This document shows, piece by piece, positions 17,233 through 27,601 of a stretch of 44,910 nt of DNA. The stretch's first letter is position 1. Every line of letters starts with the position of its first letter. The stretch lies in assembly GCA_927911235.1 (NCBI GenBank), contig CAKMOY010000144.1:1-44910 (forward strand), read 5' to 3'. The translations under genes were made by a program, and so were the position numbers. This stretch comes from an uncultured Moraxella sp. Lineage in GTDB: Bacteria > Pseudomonadota > Gammaproteobacteria > Pseudomonadales > Moraxellaceae. Below the pieces are notes generated by a model. That model did not search any database. It saw nothing but the letters and a program-made list of their open reading frames with translations, and was not told where the DNA came from.

Positions 17233-19129
17233 TTAACCAATGCTCAAACGTTTAACAGATTTGCGATAGCCATAAAATAATTGCACCAACGCACGTGTGA
17301 CAGTAACAGATGTGAAAATTGAGCTTAAAATACCAATCGCAAGTGTTACCGCAAAGCCTTTAATCGGGCCTGTACCAATGGCAAACAGGATAAAGGCGAC
17401 CAATAGCGTGGTAATCTGGGCATCAAAAATACTGGTAAAAGCTCGGTTAAAACCTGCCACGATAGATGATTTGGGTCTTGCACCGTTTGCCAATTCTTCA
17501 CGAATCCGCTCAAAAATCAGCACGTTGGCATCAACCGCCATACCGATGGTCAAAACAATCCCCGCAATCCCTGGTAAGGTCAAAGCCGAACCCAAAATTG
17601 ACATCACCGCCAAAATCATCATCAAGTTAAACGCTAATGCAATATTGGCAATCAAACCAAATAAACGGTAAAAAATCAACATAAACAAGAACACTAATAA
17701 ATAACCAACTTGTGTTGAGAAAATACCTTTTTTCAATATTGTCTTGTCCCAATGATGGTCCAATGGTACGTTCTTCTACAAAGTACATCGGTGCTGCCAA
17801 CGCCCCTGCACGCAGTAACAATGCCAATTCAGACGCTTCGGCATTGCTGTCTAGCCCTGTGATTTGGAACGTTGAACCAAATACGCCTTGAATGGTCGCT
17901 TGGTTAATGATACGGCTTTCTGAATACGGCGTGCGGACTTCTTTGGTTTGTCCTGTGGTTGGGTCTTGTTCAAAGCTGACACGTTGTTTGTTTTCAATAA
18001 ACAGCACCGCCATTTGTTTGCCAACCGATTTTGCAGTGGTGCTTTGCATGAGTTTACCACCTGCATTGTCAAGGGTAATGCTTACTTGTGGCATACCGTT
18101 TTGGTCAAGACCTGCTTGGGCATCTTGAACGTTTTGACCTGTTACAATCGGCTGACGCTCTAGTAGCGATTTTTGTGGGCTATCCACTTCGCCAAAAGAG
18201 TAGCTTTCTGTGCCTGCTGGCAAAATATCGGTTGGATTGGTTTGCCAATTATTATTTTGGTCGGACACCATACGAAACTCAAGGTTTGCGGTACGCCCAA
18301 TCACACGCTTGGCTTCGGCGGTGTCTTGAACACCGGGCAATTCCACCACAATACGGTTCGCCCCTTGCGTTTGTACCACGGCTTCGGCAACGCCTAGCTC
18401 GTTAATACGGTTACGCATGGTGGTTAAGTTTTGGGTAACGGCATCTTGAGAAATTTGTGAAAGGGCAGTTTCAGTCAAAGTCATGTTAATAGCAGGCTTG
18501 TTATTACGAATGATAGACTGTAACTCATAAGTCGCCCCAAATCTGGCTCTTAACAGATTTAACGCCTTATCACGACTGGCATTATCGGCAAAACCTAGTG
18601 CCAAACCATCTTGATTAATCTGTAATTGCTCAATGCCTATTTGCTCGGTGCGAAGGGTAGAGCGGACTTCTTGGCTAATCGCTTCTAAACGCTGACCGAC
18701 CGTCTTACTCATGTCCACTTCCATCACAAAACGTACACCGCCACGCAAGTCAAGACCCAATTTAACAGGTTTGGCACCGATATTGCGTAGCCATTGTGGT
18801 GTGGTTTGAGCAAGGTTTAACGCCACCACATAATTATCGCCCAATTTTTCACGCAACACTTGTTGAGCCTTGATTTGGGTTTCGCTTGACTCATCAGCAA
18901 TGCGTAACAACGCAGAACTACCGTCAAAGCTATTGTTGGTGGTTTTAATATTTTGAGCATTTAAAATCTGCTCCGCTTGCGTCAGCACATCTTGGGTCAA
19001 AACCGTACTCGCAGACGCACCCGTTACCTGAACCGCAGGCTTATCAGGATAAAGATTAGGCAAGGCATAGATTGTACTGATTAACAATACAATGCCAATT
19101 AAAACATATTTCCAAGCAGGATATTGCAT
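17233..19129 (-). CDS. secD: SecD, protein export subunit (frame broken)
   Basis: SecD is the large subunit of the SecDF export helper. The start ATG (19129) gives [21 protein letters not shown] with the first membrane helix. The periplasmic P1 domain includes [32 protein letters not shown] and [10 protein letters not shown]; the membrane part includes [18 protein letters not shown]. The frame breaks at an A6 run (T6 near 17729-17734) that should be A5, giving [17 protein letters not shown]. Corrected length is 631 residues (E. coli 615). It lies 10 bases upstream of secF and 39 bases downstream of yajC on the minus strand, the usual yajC-secD-secF order. Confidence 0.94.
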
Positions 19130-19168
19130 AATTTGACTTCTTAAAAAATAAGATAAACGAACAATGAA

Positions 19169-19513
19169 TTAAGATTTTAGACTGTCAATCGTACCAACAG
19201 GCAACACCGAAATAATAGACGTACGTTGCACCATCACCTCTTGACTGGCGTTCAACGCAATCACCGCATACTCGCCCTGAACTCGCTTAACACGACCCAT
19301 CAAGCCCCCTGCAAAAACCACCTCATTGCCCTCGGCAACCGCATCAATCATCGCACGATGTTCTTTTTGACGGCGGTTTTGTGGACGAATAATCATAAAA
19401 TAAAAAATCGCAAAAAACGCAATCGGTAACAACAACTGCATAAACGAAGCCGACGCAGACGGCGTAGCAGGGGCGGTGTCCGCATACGCAGACTGAATAA
19501 ACAATGCAAACAT
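19169..19513 (-). CDS. yajC: YajC, preprotein translocase accessory subunit
   Basis: YajC is a small membrane protein that associates with SecDF. ATG 19513 is preferred over the upstream in-frame starts because it has CAAGG at seven bases and gives the normal length, 114 residues. It has one membrane segment (SFMQLLLPIAFFAIFYFMII) followed by the conserved RPQNRRQKEH and GNEVVFAGGLMGRV. The short segment before the helix (ALFIQSAYADTAPATPSASA) could be read as a signal peptide but is common in YajC. Confidence 0.92.
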   Translation of the reverse strand: MFALFIQSAYADTAPATPSASASFMQLLLPIAFFAIFYFMIIRPQNRRQKEHRAMIDAVAEGNEVVFAGGLMGRVKRVQGEYAVIALNASQEVMVQRTSIISVLPVGTIDSLKS

Positions 19514-19810
19514 AAAAAAACCTTGAATTAATAAAACAAAATAAATTTGAAAAACATCAAAATAACTAACAATGATAACCGATTTAAAGCGATTAATAAA
19601 CTTTTTCAAGATAAAAGCCCAAAAATTGTCAAATTCGGTAAAAAAATCAACAAAAATTTAATTTTTATGCAAAAAACTTATCAAAAATAGCAAACGGTGA
19701 TAAAAATCAAACAAATTAACAACATACAAAAATACCAATATGCTATCATGTTTGTAACAAATTATTTCGTATCATTGTAAAAATTTATTATTTTATTTTT
19801 TGGAAAAATT

Positions 19811-20269
19811 ATGTTAAAACCTATTTATCAAGTTGCCAGTATTTTTGCTATCAGCCTATCTGCGATGAATATTAGTCATGCTGAAATCACCAACAGCGAC
19901 ATTCAACGCTTTGCCAGTCAAATGAACCAAGCTGCCAACAGCAAAAGTATCAGCACGGTCAATCGTCTGGTGAGTGATGACGCATTGATTTCTATTTCTC
20001 GGCGTGGGCGTACCAGCACATTGGACAAAGCCAATTATTTAAACCTACTGCAAACCAACTGGGCAAGGGCGACCCAATACCATTATAACATTCAAATTAA
20101 CAATATGATTAGCACAGGTAAACAAGCCAAAGCCGATATTATCACTGTAGAAACCATCACTGAAGACAAAAGAACCCTAAAACTGATTACCACATCAAGA
20201 GCTACCTTTAGCGAAACGCCCAATGGCGTGGTTTTGACACGAGCGATTAGCAATTTAACCATTGAATAA
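19811..20269 (+). CDS. periplasmic NTF2-like protein
   Basis: The product has 152 residues with a signal peptide (about residues 1-24, ending ISHA before EITNSD). The mature part, with QMNQAANSKSISTVNRLVSDDALISI and a string of beta-strand-like segments up to RAISNLTIE, has the pattern of the NTF2/SnoaL cone fold. No catalytic residues are recognised and the role is unknown. Upstream, an extended -10 TGCTATCAT (19741-19749) may serve as its promoter. It diverges from yajC and converges on the HU gene. Confidence 0.6.
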   Translation: MLKPIYQVASIFAISLSAMNISHAEITNSDIQRFASQMNQAANSKSISTVNRLVSDDALISISRRGRTSTLDKANYLNLLQTNWARATQYHYNIQINNMISTGKQAKADIITVETITEDKRTLKLITTSRATFSETPNGVVLTRAISNLTIE

Positions 20270-20305
20270 ATTTTTGATATAGTGATTTAAAATAGAAATC
20301 ATATT

Positions 20306-20328
20306 GTAGGGGCGTATTGCATACGCCC
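20306..20328 (+). repeat. GTAG-type REP hairpin
   Basis: GTAG (20306-20309) is followed by GGGCGTAT, loop TGC, ATACGCCC (20310-20328), a perfect 8-bp stem. A GTAG tetranucleotide 5' of a GC-rich hairpin is the form recognised by REP-associated tyrosine transposases in other bacteria. No such transposase is in the window. Confidence 0.55.
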
Positions 20329-20379
20329 ATATTATCAAGTATTAAAATAAATTTAAAAGATTATAAAAACCACGCCCAC

Positions 20380-20409
20380 AAAAAACGCACCCAAAAAAGT
20401 GCGTTTTTT
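20380..20409. terminator. bidirectional terminator between the NTF2-like gene and hup
   Basis: AAAAAACGCAC (20380-20390) pairs perfectly with GTGCGTTTTTT (20399-20409) across an 8-base loop, between two convergent genes. Confidence 0.85.
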
Positions 20410-20445
20410 AAGATATTATCTAAAATTTTAGTTAAAAATTTTAGA

Positions 20446-20782
20446 TTATTTCTTTTTACCTTTTGCAGGTGCTTTTTTCAGCTTTTTTTGCAGGTGCTTT
20501 AGCTTTTACGCCGTTTACGCTGTCTTTTAAGCCTTTGCCCGCTTTAAAGCTTGGAACTTTGCTTGCTGGGATTTGCATTTCTGCACCAGTTTGTGGATTA
20601 CGACCAGTACGTGCGGCACGCTCTTTTACTGCGAAAGTACCAAAACCTACCAATGCGATGCTGTCATTTTTTGCCAATGCTTCACCAACAGATGCGATGA
20701 ATGCGTTTAGTGCGTCGTTCGCTTGAACTTTGCTTAAACCTGATTTTGCAGCAATGCTATCAACTAATTCTGACTTATTCAT
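20446..20782 (-). CDS. hup: HU DNA-binding protein with basic C-terminal tail (frame broken near end)
   Basis: HU is a small nucleoid protein that bends DNA. Residues 1-90 follow the family closely: [38 protein letters not shown] (the DNA-binding arm) and [16 protein letters not shown]. The frame then extends past the usual 90-residue end. As read it ends in KSTCKR after an A6 run (T6 at 20473-20478); reducing that to A5 gives the tail [21 protein letters not shown] and a stop at 20448-20446, for 111 residues. The alternation of Lys, Ala and Pro in the corrected tail supports the correction. AAAGGA precedes the start. Confidence 0.9.
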
Positions 20783-21099
20783 AAAGGTATCCTTTAATTA
20801 AAGTGTTGTAAAAATTACCAAAAAAATTTGGCATGATGAAAATACATTAACAAATTTTTTTTACAATCCGCCCAAAGGCTTGTGTTTGTGGGGTGTCTTT
20901 GTTAAGTTGCCTATAGATTAAGGGTTCTGAGAAAAATAAGCAAGTGAATTTTTACATTTTTGTGATTTTTTTACGATTTTTTGTGATTTTTTGCATTTTT
21001 TACCAAAAAATACGCTTTTTAACGCTTAATTACTTGTGATATGTCGGTTGTCAAGGTATGATGGCAATTTTTATTGGTGTGAAAAATTTAGAGTATTTC
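20783..21099. other. 317-base gap with no recognised feature
   Basis: This AT-rich gap separates the divergent HU and SCP2-like genes. It must hold the HU promoter, but I could not pick a convincing -35/-10 pair. No tRNA, terminator or clear repeat was seen. Confidence 0.4.
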
Positions 21100-21786
21100 A
21101 TGGTAGACAATCAATCTCATTCACAAATTAACCCAAATCAACAGACCAATCCCAGCACAGCCGACAATCCATTTAGCAAAACGGCGTTGGGCGTGGTGCT
21201 GGTATTGATAGAAACTTTGTTGACTTTATTGTTGCGTGCTGATGCTAGTTTGCGTCAGGCGGCGTATCCGCTCGTGCAGGATAATACGGTATTGTGTATC
21301 CGTAGCTATGTGCCACACGTAACGTTTTATGCGACTTTTACGGTCAATGGTGTGTTGCTTGATAGCGAGTTACAGCCCAATCAGCAGGTTGATGTGACGA
21401 TTAATGGCTTTACGTGGGAAGTGGCTCAAGCGATTTTTACCCAAAAAGTGAGTGCGGTAGAAAAATTGCAATTTCGTGGTGATATGACAAAAGTCGCCCA
21501 AATCAAAGAGTTTTTCTTAAAAATCGGTGTGATGGCAGTCGTGCAAGAGTTGATTGCAAAATTCACAGGCAAGAAACAAGATAAAACCGAAGAAAAACCC
21601 AAAAAATCCGTCACCGAATACCAACAAAAAATAGAAGAACAAAAACAACAATTAAATGCTTTGACCGTCAAAAATGCCGAAGTGCAAACCGCTTTAGCAG
21701 AAGTCAAAAGCCAAAATAAAATTTTAAAAATTGCGGTGGGTGTGTTGCTGGTTGTGGTTGCTTGTTTGATGGTGGTGGTTGTATAA
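21100..21786 (+). CDS. SCP2-like (UbiJ-related?) protein with coiled coil and tail anchor
   Basis: The product has 228 residues from ATG 21100 (an in-frame start at 21058 would add 14). Residues about 25-155 (ALGVVLVLIETLLTLLLRAD, then VDVTINGFTWEVAQAIF and LQFRGDMTKVAQIKEFFLK) resemble the SCP2 lipid-binding domain of UbiJ, an accessory factor of ubiquinone synthesis. Residues about 175-210 are a Gln/Glu/Lys-rich coiled coil (EYQQKIEEQKQQLNALTVKN). The C-terminus is one hydrophobic helix (ILKIAVGVLLVVVACLMVVVV) with no sequence after it, so it would be tail-anchored. It is not next to ubiE or ubiB here, so the ubiquinone link is only by fold resemblance. Confidence 0.5.
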   Translation: MVDNQSHSQINPNQQTNPSTADNPFSKTALGVVLVLIETLLTLLLRADASLRQAAYPLVQDNTVLCIRSYVPHVTFYATFTVNGVLLDSELQPNQQVDVTINGFTWEVAQAIFTQKVSAVEKLQFRGDMTKVAQIKEFFLKIGVMAVVQELIAKFTGKKQDKTEEKPKKSVTEYQQKIEEQKQQLNALTVKNAEVQTALAEVKSQNKILKIAVGVLLVVVACLMVVVV

Positions 21787-21837
21787 TAGCGACAGATTTT
21801 CGCTAACAAACGATTGGCTAACAAAGTGTATGTATTT

Positions 21838-21867
21838 GCGTAAGTTCAACTGGGCTTACGCTTTTTT
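21838..21867 (+). terminator. terminator after the SCP2-like gene
   Basis: GCGTAAG (21838-21844) pairs with CTTACGC (21855-21861) across a 10-base loop and is followed by six T. Confidence 0.8.
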
Positions 21868-21906
21868 ATAGATAAGTAAAAGGGCAATTTTAAATATAAA
21901 AGGTTT

Positions 21907-21943
21907 GTAGGGTGGGTTAGCCGTCTTTTTGGCGTAACCCACC
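21907..21943 (+). repeat. GTAG-type REP hairpin, second type
   Basis: GTAG (21907-21910) is followed by GGTGGGTTA (21911-21919), paired with TAACCCACC (21935-21943), plus an inner GCC/GGC pair. It has the same layout as the hairpin at 20306-20328 but a different stem sequence. It lies between the SCP2-like gene and pseB. Confidence 0.6.
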
Positions 21944-21957
21944 ATAAAATATAATGA

Positions 21958-23005
<1,048 letters not shown>

Positions 23006-23016
23006 TCGGTAATATT

Positions 23017-24186
23017 ATGGCAACGCAATTTATTCCTTACGGACGGCAACACATCACCCAAGCTGATATTAATGCAGTGGTGCAAGTTCTACATTCCGAT
23101 TTCTTAACGCAAGGCAGTCAAGTGCCAGCGTTTGAAAAATTGGTGGCTGATTATACAGGTGCAAAATTTGGCGTTGCAGTCAATAGTGCCACCTCTGCCT
23201 TACATATCGCTTGTTTGGCTTTAGGTCTTGGCAAAGGCGATATTTTGTGGACAACGCCAAATACTTTTGTCGCATCGGCAAATTGTGCCTTGTACTGCGC
23301 GGCAAGCGTGGATTTTGTGGATGTTGACCCTATTACGCTGAATTTATCAGTAGAAAAACTTGCCGAAAAATTAGAAATTGCCAAAACACAAAACAAATTA
23401 CCAAAAATTGTCGTGCCTGTGCATTTTGCAGGCGAGCCGTGCGATATGGCAAAAATTCACGAATTATCAAAAACTTACGGTTTTAAAATCATTGAAGACG
23501 CATCGCACGCCATTGGTGGAAAATATGACGGCAAACCGATTGGAAATTGTGAATTTAGTGATATTACCGTTTTTAGCTTTCACCCTGTCAAAATCATCAC
23601 CACAGCCGAAGGTGGGCTTGCCACCACCAACAGCCAAGCATTAGCCGAAAAAATGCAACTGTTTCGCAGTCATGGCATCACTCGTGAAGTCGATAAAATG
23701 GTGGGCGAGCCTGATGGCAGTTGGTATTATCAGCAGATTGACTTGGGTTTTAACTACCGTATGACCGAATTGCAAGGGGCATTGGGCGTGAGCCAAATGG
23801 CAAATTTGGATAAATTTGTTGCTCGCCGTTACGAGCTTGCCAAGCGTTATGATGAATTGCTCAAAGATTTTCCGATTATTTTACCGTTTAGAAATCCAAA
23901 CAATTATTCTGGTTTGCATTTATATCCGATTCAAATTAAAACTGAAAGTGGCAAAACTCGTAAACAAGTATTTGACAGTCTGCGTGAACAAAACATTGGC
24001 GTCAATGTGCATTACATTCCTTTGCATACTCAGCCGTATTATGCCAAAATGGGCTTTCAGCAGGGCGATTTTGTCAATGCAGAAAACTACTATCAAGGGG
24101 CGATTAGCTTGCCACTTTTTTATGATTTGACTGATGAAATGCAAGATGATGTGGTGCGTGCGTTGCAAAAGGCGTTAAAATTAATG
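23017..24186 (+). CDS. pseC: PseC, aminotransferase of pseudaminic acid synthesis
   Basis: PseC is a PLP enzyme that aminates the 4-keto sugar made by PseB, using glutamate. The protein starts MATQFIPYGRQHITQADINA and contains NSATSALHIACLALGLGKGD, PVHFAGEPCDM, IEDASHAIGGKYDGKPIGNC and the PLP-lysine region VFSFHPVKIITTAEGG. About 389 residues belong to PseC, the normal length. As read there is no stop: GCG TTA AAA TTA ATG runs straight into the pseF start. With A3 instead of A4 at 24177-24180 a TAA would overlap the pseF ATG (TAATG), so the apparent fusion probably comes from one extra A. Confidence 0.92.
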
Positions 24187-24850
24187 AACATTTGTATCAT
24201 TCCTGCTCGTGGTGGTAGCAAACGCATTCCACGCAAAAATATCAAAAATTTTTTGTGGCAAGCCCATGATTGCTTACGCCATCACTACCGCAAAAAACAG
24301 CGAATTATTTGACAAAATCATTGTATCTACCGATGATGATGAAATCGCAAGCATTGCCGAGCAATACGGAGCAGAGGTGTTAAAACGCCCTGCAGAACTT
24401 GCTGATGATTATGCGACAACGGTTGCGGTAATTCGCCATGCAATTGATAATATTGGACAAAATTTTACCAATATTTGCTGTATTTATCCGTGTACGCCTT
24501 TGTTAAAAAGTGAGTATTTAACCAAAAGTTTTGAAAATTGGCAAGAATCAAACCATTTGTTTTGTTTTCCTGTATTGGCGTTTGAATCGTCTATTTTTCG
24601 TGCGTTAAAAATTGATGAACAAGGAAAAACTACCACGATTTTTGACAATGAAAGCACTCGCACCCAAGATTTAACAACGGCTTATCATGATGCAGGGCAG
24701 TTTTATTGGGGCAGCCGTGATGCGTGGCTAAATGAAAATTCTATTCATAATCATGGACTTGCATTTATTTTGCCAAAAAATAGCGTGGTGGATATTGATA
24801 ACGATGACGATTGGCAATTTGCTGAAATGCTGTATCGGCTAAAGGGTTAA
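24184..24850 (+). CDS. pseF: PseF, CMP-pseudaminic acid synthetase (frame broken)
   Basis: PseF joins pseudaminic acid to CMP, the last cytoplasmic activation step. It begins MNICIIPARGGSKRIPRKNIK, the classic cytidylyltransferase motif. The T6 run at 24249-24254 ends this frame; T5 gives KNFCGKPMIAYAITTAKNSELFDKI. Further marks are VSTDDDEIASIAEQYGAEV, RPAELADDYATT and the C-terminal DIDNDDDWQFAE. Corrected length is about 221 residues, typical of the family. It lies between pseC and pseG with no space. Confidence 0.92.
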
Positions 24851-24851
24851 A

Positions 24852-26529
24852 ATGAAATTTGTTATTAGAGCAGACGCAAGTTTACAAATCGGTAGTGGTC
24901 ATATCATGCGATGTTTGACCCTTGCGAATGCTTGAAAAAAATGAGCATGAAGTTACTTTTATTGCCGAGAACATGACGGACATTTGATAGATTTTTTTAA
25001 TAATCAAAATATAAACGTTGAAATCTTAGCAAAACCAAAAAATCAAAATTTTACAAAAAATTATGCCCATAGCGAATGGCTAGGCGTGAGCGAAACAGAC
25101 GATTTTGCCGAATGTTTACCGATTTTACAAAAAATACAACCTAATTGGCTGATTATTGACCATTATGCAATTGCTAAAAATTGGCAAACGTTGGCAAGGC
25201 AACATTTTCCCAATGTTAAAATTTTACAAATTGATGATTTAGCCGACCGAGAACATGATTGTGATATTTTGCTAGACCAAACGTTTGGCAGAAAAAAATG
25301 ATGATTATCAATCACTTGTGCCAAAAAACTGTCAATTATTACTGGGTTGCCGTTTTGCTTTATTGCGTGATGAATTTGCTAATTGGCGAGAATTTAGCCT
25401 AGGCAGACGGCAAAAAATTAGCAAAATAAAGACGATTTTAATCAATTTGGGTGGTGTGGATAAAGATAATATCACGCTAAAAGTGTTGCAGAATCTAGCC
25501 GAATATTGTCAAAAAACTGAACAAAATTTTGATATTACCGTAGTCATGGGAAAAACTGCACCCCATACGCCAAGTGTACAAGATTTTGCTGAACAAATGC
25601 TGAATTGTCATGTGCTTGTTGGTGCGGATAATATGGCTGAACTTATGGCAAATGCCGATATGGCAATCGGTGCAGGTGGTAGCACGTCTTGGGAGCGGTG
25701 CTGTCTTGGCGTGCCGACTTTGCTACTTGTGCTTGCTGATAATCAAAGCTATTTGGCAAATGTATTGCATGAAAAAAATGCAGTGGTTGCCTTATTGGAT
25801 TTGCAAAATTTTGAGCAGGATTTTTTAGCAAAACTACAAGATTTGCAACAAACTTTTGTTAAAATTAGCCAAAATTGCCAAAAAGTTGTTGATGGATTTG
25901 GAGCAAAACGAGTAGCAAATTACCTTGATTTATCGGTAAAATACCAACAAAATTTTGCCAAAACATCGGTAAGATTGGCAACAGTAAATGATTTAACAAC
26001 TGTTTGGCAATGGCGAAATCATGAAGAAGTTCGCAAATTTATGTTTGGGCAAGATGAAATTGCGTTATCCGACCATGAAAAATGGTTTAACAAACAGTTA
26101 AGTTTATCAAATGTAACTTTGCTAATTTTTGAGTTAAATCAACAACCTATCGGTTTTATCAATTTTACACGCCTAACAGTTGATAAATACCAAACGTTAA
26201 ATAATTCTGTAAAATCTAAAAACGCTTTAGCAACGAATAAGGCTAGTTGGGGTTTTTATTTATCGCCAGATTGTCCAAAAGGGCAGGGGTTGGGGTTTTT
26301 GCTTGGGTTGTTGGCGATTGGTTTTATTTTTAATCAAACCAACACTTTATATCAAAAGCCACCGCAAGCGATTACCGCTCAAGTGCTTGCGTATAATCAA
26401 GCGTCTTTGGCATTGCACTGTAAGTTGGGTTTTGTGGAAAAAGGTGTGTTAAAACAGTATTTTAGCGTAAACAATCAAACGTATGATGTCTTTGAGTTTG
26501 AATTAACAAGTGAACAATTTTTATTTTAA
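24852..26529 (+). CDS. PseG-PseH fusion: nucleotide-sugar hydrolase plus N-acetyltransferase (frame broken)
   Basis: The first part is PseG, which removes UDP from the altrose intermediate: MKFVIRADASLQIGSGHIMR is its signature, followed by GHLIDFF, LIIDHYAIAKNW, DDLADREHDCDILLDQTFG and IGAGGSTSWERCCLGVP. The second part, from about 25972 (SVRLATVNDLTTVWQWRNHEEVRKFM), is a GNAT acyltransferase like PseH, with a core WGFYLSPDCPKGQGLG and C-terminal LGFVEKGVL. The hydrolase and acetyltransferase parts sit in one open frame (25285-26529), so the fusion itself does not depend on a correction. Three one-base lesions break the hydrolase part: near 24932, near 24970 and in the A7 run at 25292-25298 (A6 gives RKNDDYQS). 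No separate pseH exists in the window. The order of catalysis would be PseC, PseH, PseG, then PseI. Confidence 0.88.
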
Positions 26530-26540
26530 GATATGAAATC

Positions 26541-27594
26541 ATGACAAAAAAATTTCCAAATCAACAACCGCCCAATTGGCGCAGACTATCCGCCTTACAT
26601 CATCGCCGAAATGTCCGCCAACCACAACGGCAACATCGACAACGCCTTTAAAATCATCGAACTCGCCAAAGTGTGCGGTGCAGACGCTGTCAAAATGCAA
26701 ACCTACACCCCAGACACCATAACGCTCAACAGCACTGCCCCAGATTTTCAAATTCATGGCGGACTGTGGGACGGACGGTCGCTGTACGAACTGTACGAGC
26801 AAGCCTACACCCCTTGGGATTGGCACAAGCCACTGTTTGACCACGCACGCAAAATTGGCATTACCATTTTTAGCTCGCCATTTGATTTTACAGCGGTAGA
26901 TTTATTAGAAAATCTAAACGCCCCTGCGTACAAAATCGCATCGTTTGAGGCCGTTGATTTGCCACTTATCAAGTATGTGGCAAGCACAGGCAAGCCGATG
27001 ATTATCTCCACAGGCATGGCGGACGAGCAAGAAATCGCCGAAGCCGTTGCGACCGCTCGTGATGGCGGTTGCACCGAATTGGCGTTATTGCACTGCGTAA
27101 GTGGCTATCCTGCCCCTGCCCATGACTACAACCTACGCACCATTGCCGATATGCAGACACGATTTGGCGTGCCGATTGGCTTGTCCGACCACACACTTGA
27201 CAACACCACAGCGATGGTAAGCATTGCGATGGGTGCGTGTATTATTGAAAAACACTTCACCCTAGACCGTAACGGTGGTGGAGCAGACGACAGTTTCTCG
27301 CTAGAACCTGCCGATTTAACCAATCTATGCAAAGACAGCAAAACCGCTTGGCAGTCGCTTGGGCGTGTGGATTATGGTCGCAAATCTAGCGAAATCGGTA
27401 ATGTACAATTTCGCCGCTCGCTGTATTTTGTCAAAGATATGCAAAAAGGCGAAGTCATTGATGAAACTTGCATTCGTAGCGTTCGCCCTGGTTTTGGGCT
27501 TGCACCGAAGTTTTTTGATGAAATTTTGGGTAAAAAAGTGCTGTGCGATATTGCCAAAAATACCGCAACGTCTTGGGAAGTGATTGAAAAATAA
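26541..27594 (+). CDS. pseI: PseI, pseudaminic acid synthase (frame broken at start)
   Basis: PseI, a NeuB-family enzyme, condenses the deacetylated-UDP sugar product with phosphoenolpyruvate. The main frame reads IIAEMSANHNGNIDNAFKII, KMQTYTPDTITLNS, IFSSPFDFTAVDLLE, STGMADEQEIAEAV, and ends with the antifreeze-like SAF domain (FRRSLYFVKDMQKGEVI). The likely start is ATG 26541; its A7 run (26546-26552) should be A6 to give MTKNFQINNRPIGADYPPYI. Corrected length is about 350 residues. This completes the pathway from UDP-GlcNAc to CMP-pseudaminic acid together with the upstream genes. Confidence 0.94.
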
Positions 27595-27601
27595 CGATTA
27601 A

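Noticed and set aside
21600..21700. Short A-rich repeats in the SCP2-like gene as a simple repeat or CRISPR unit
   Set aside because: They encode the Lys/Glu/Gln coiled coil; no regular spacing of direct repeats was found and no cas genes are present.
23017..24312. True PseC-PseF fusion protein
   Set aside because: The frame leaves PseF after about 42 residues because of another one-base error, and the overlap TAATG is restored by removing one A.
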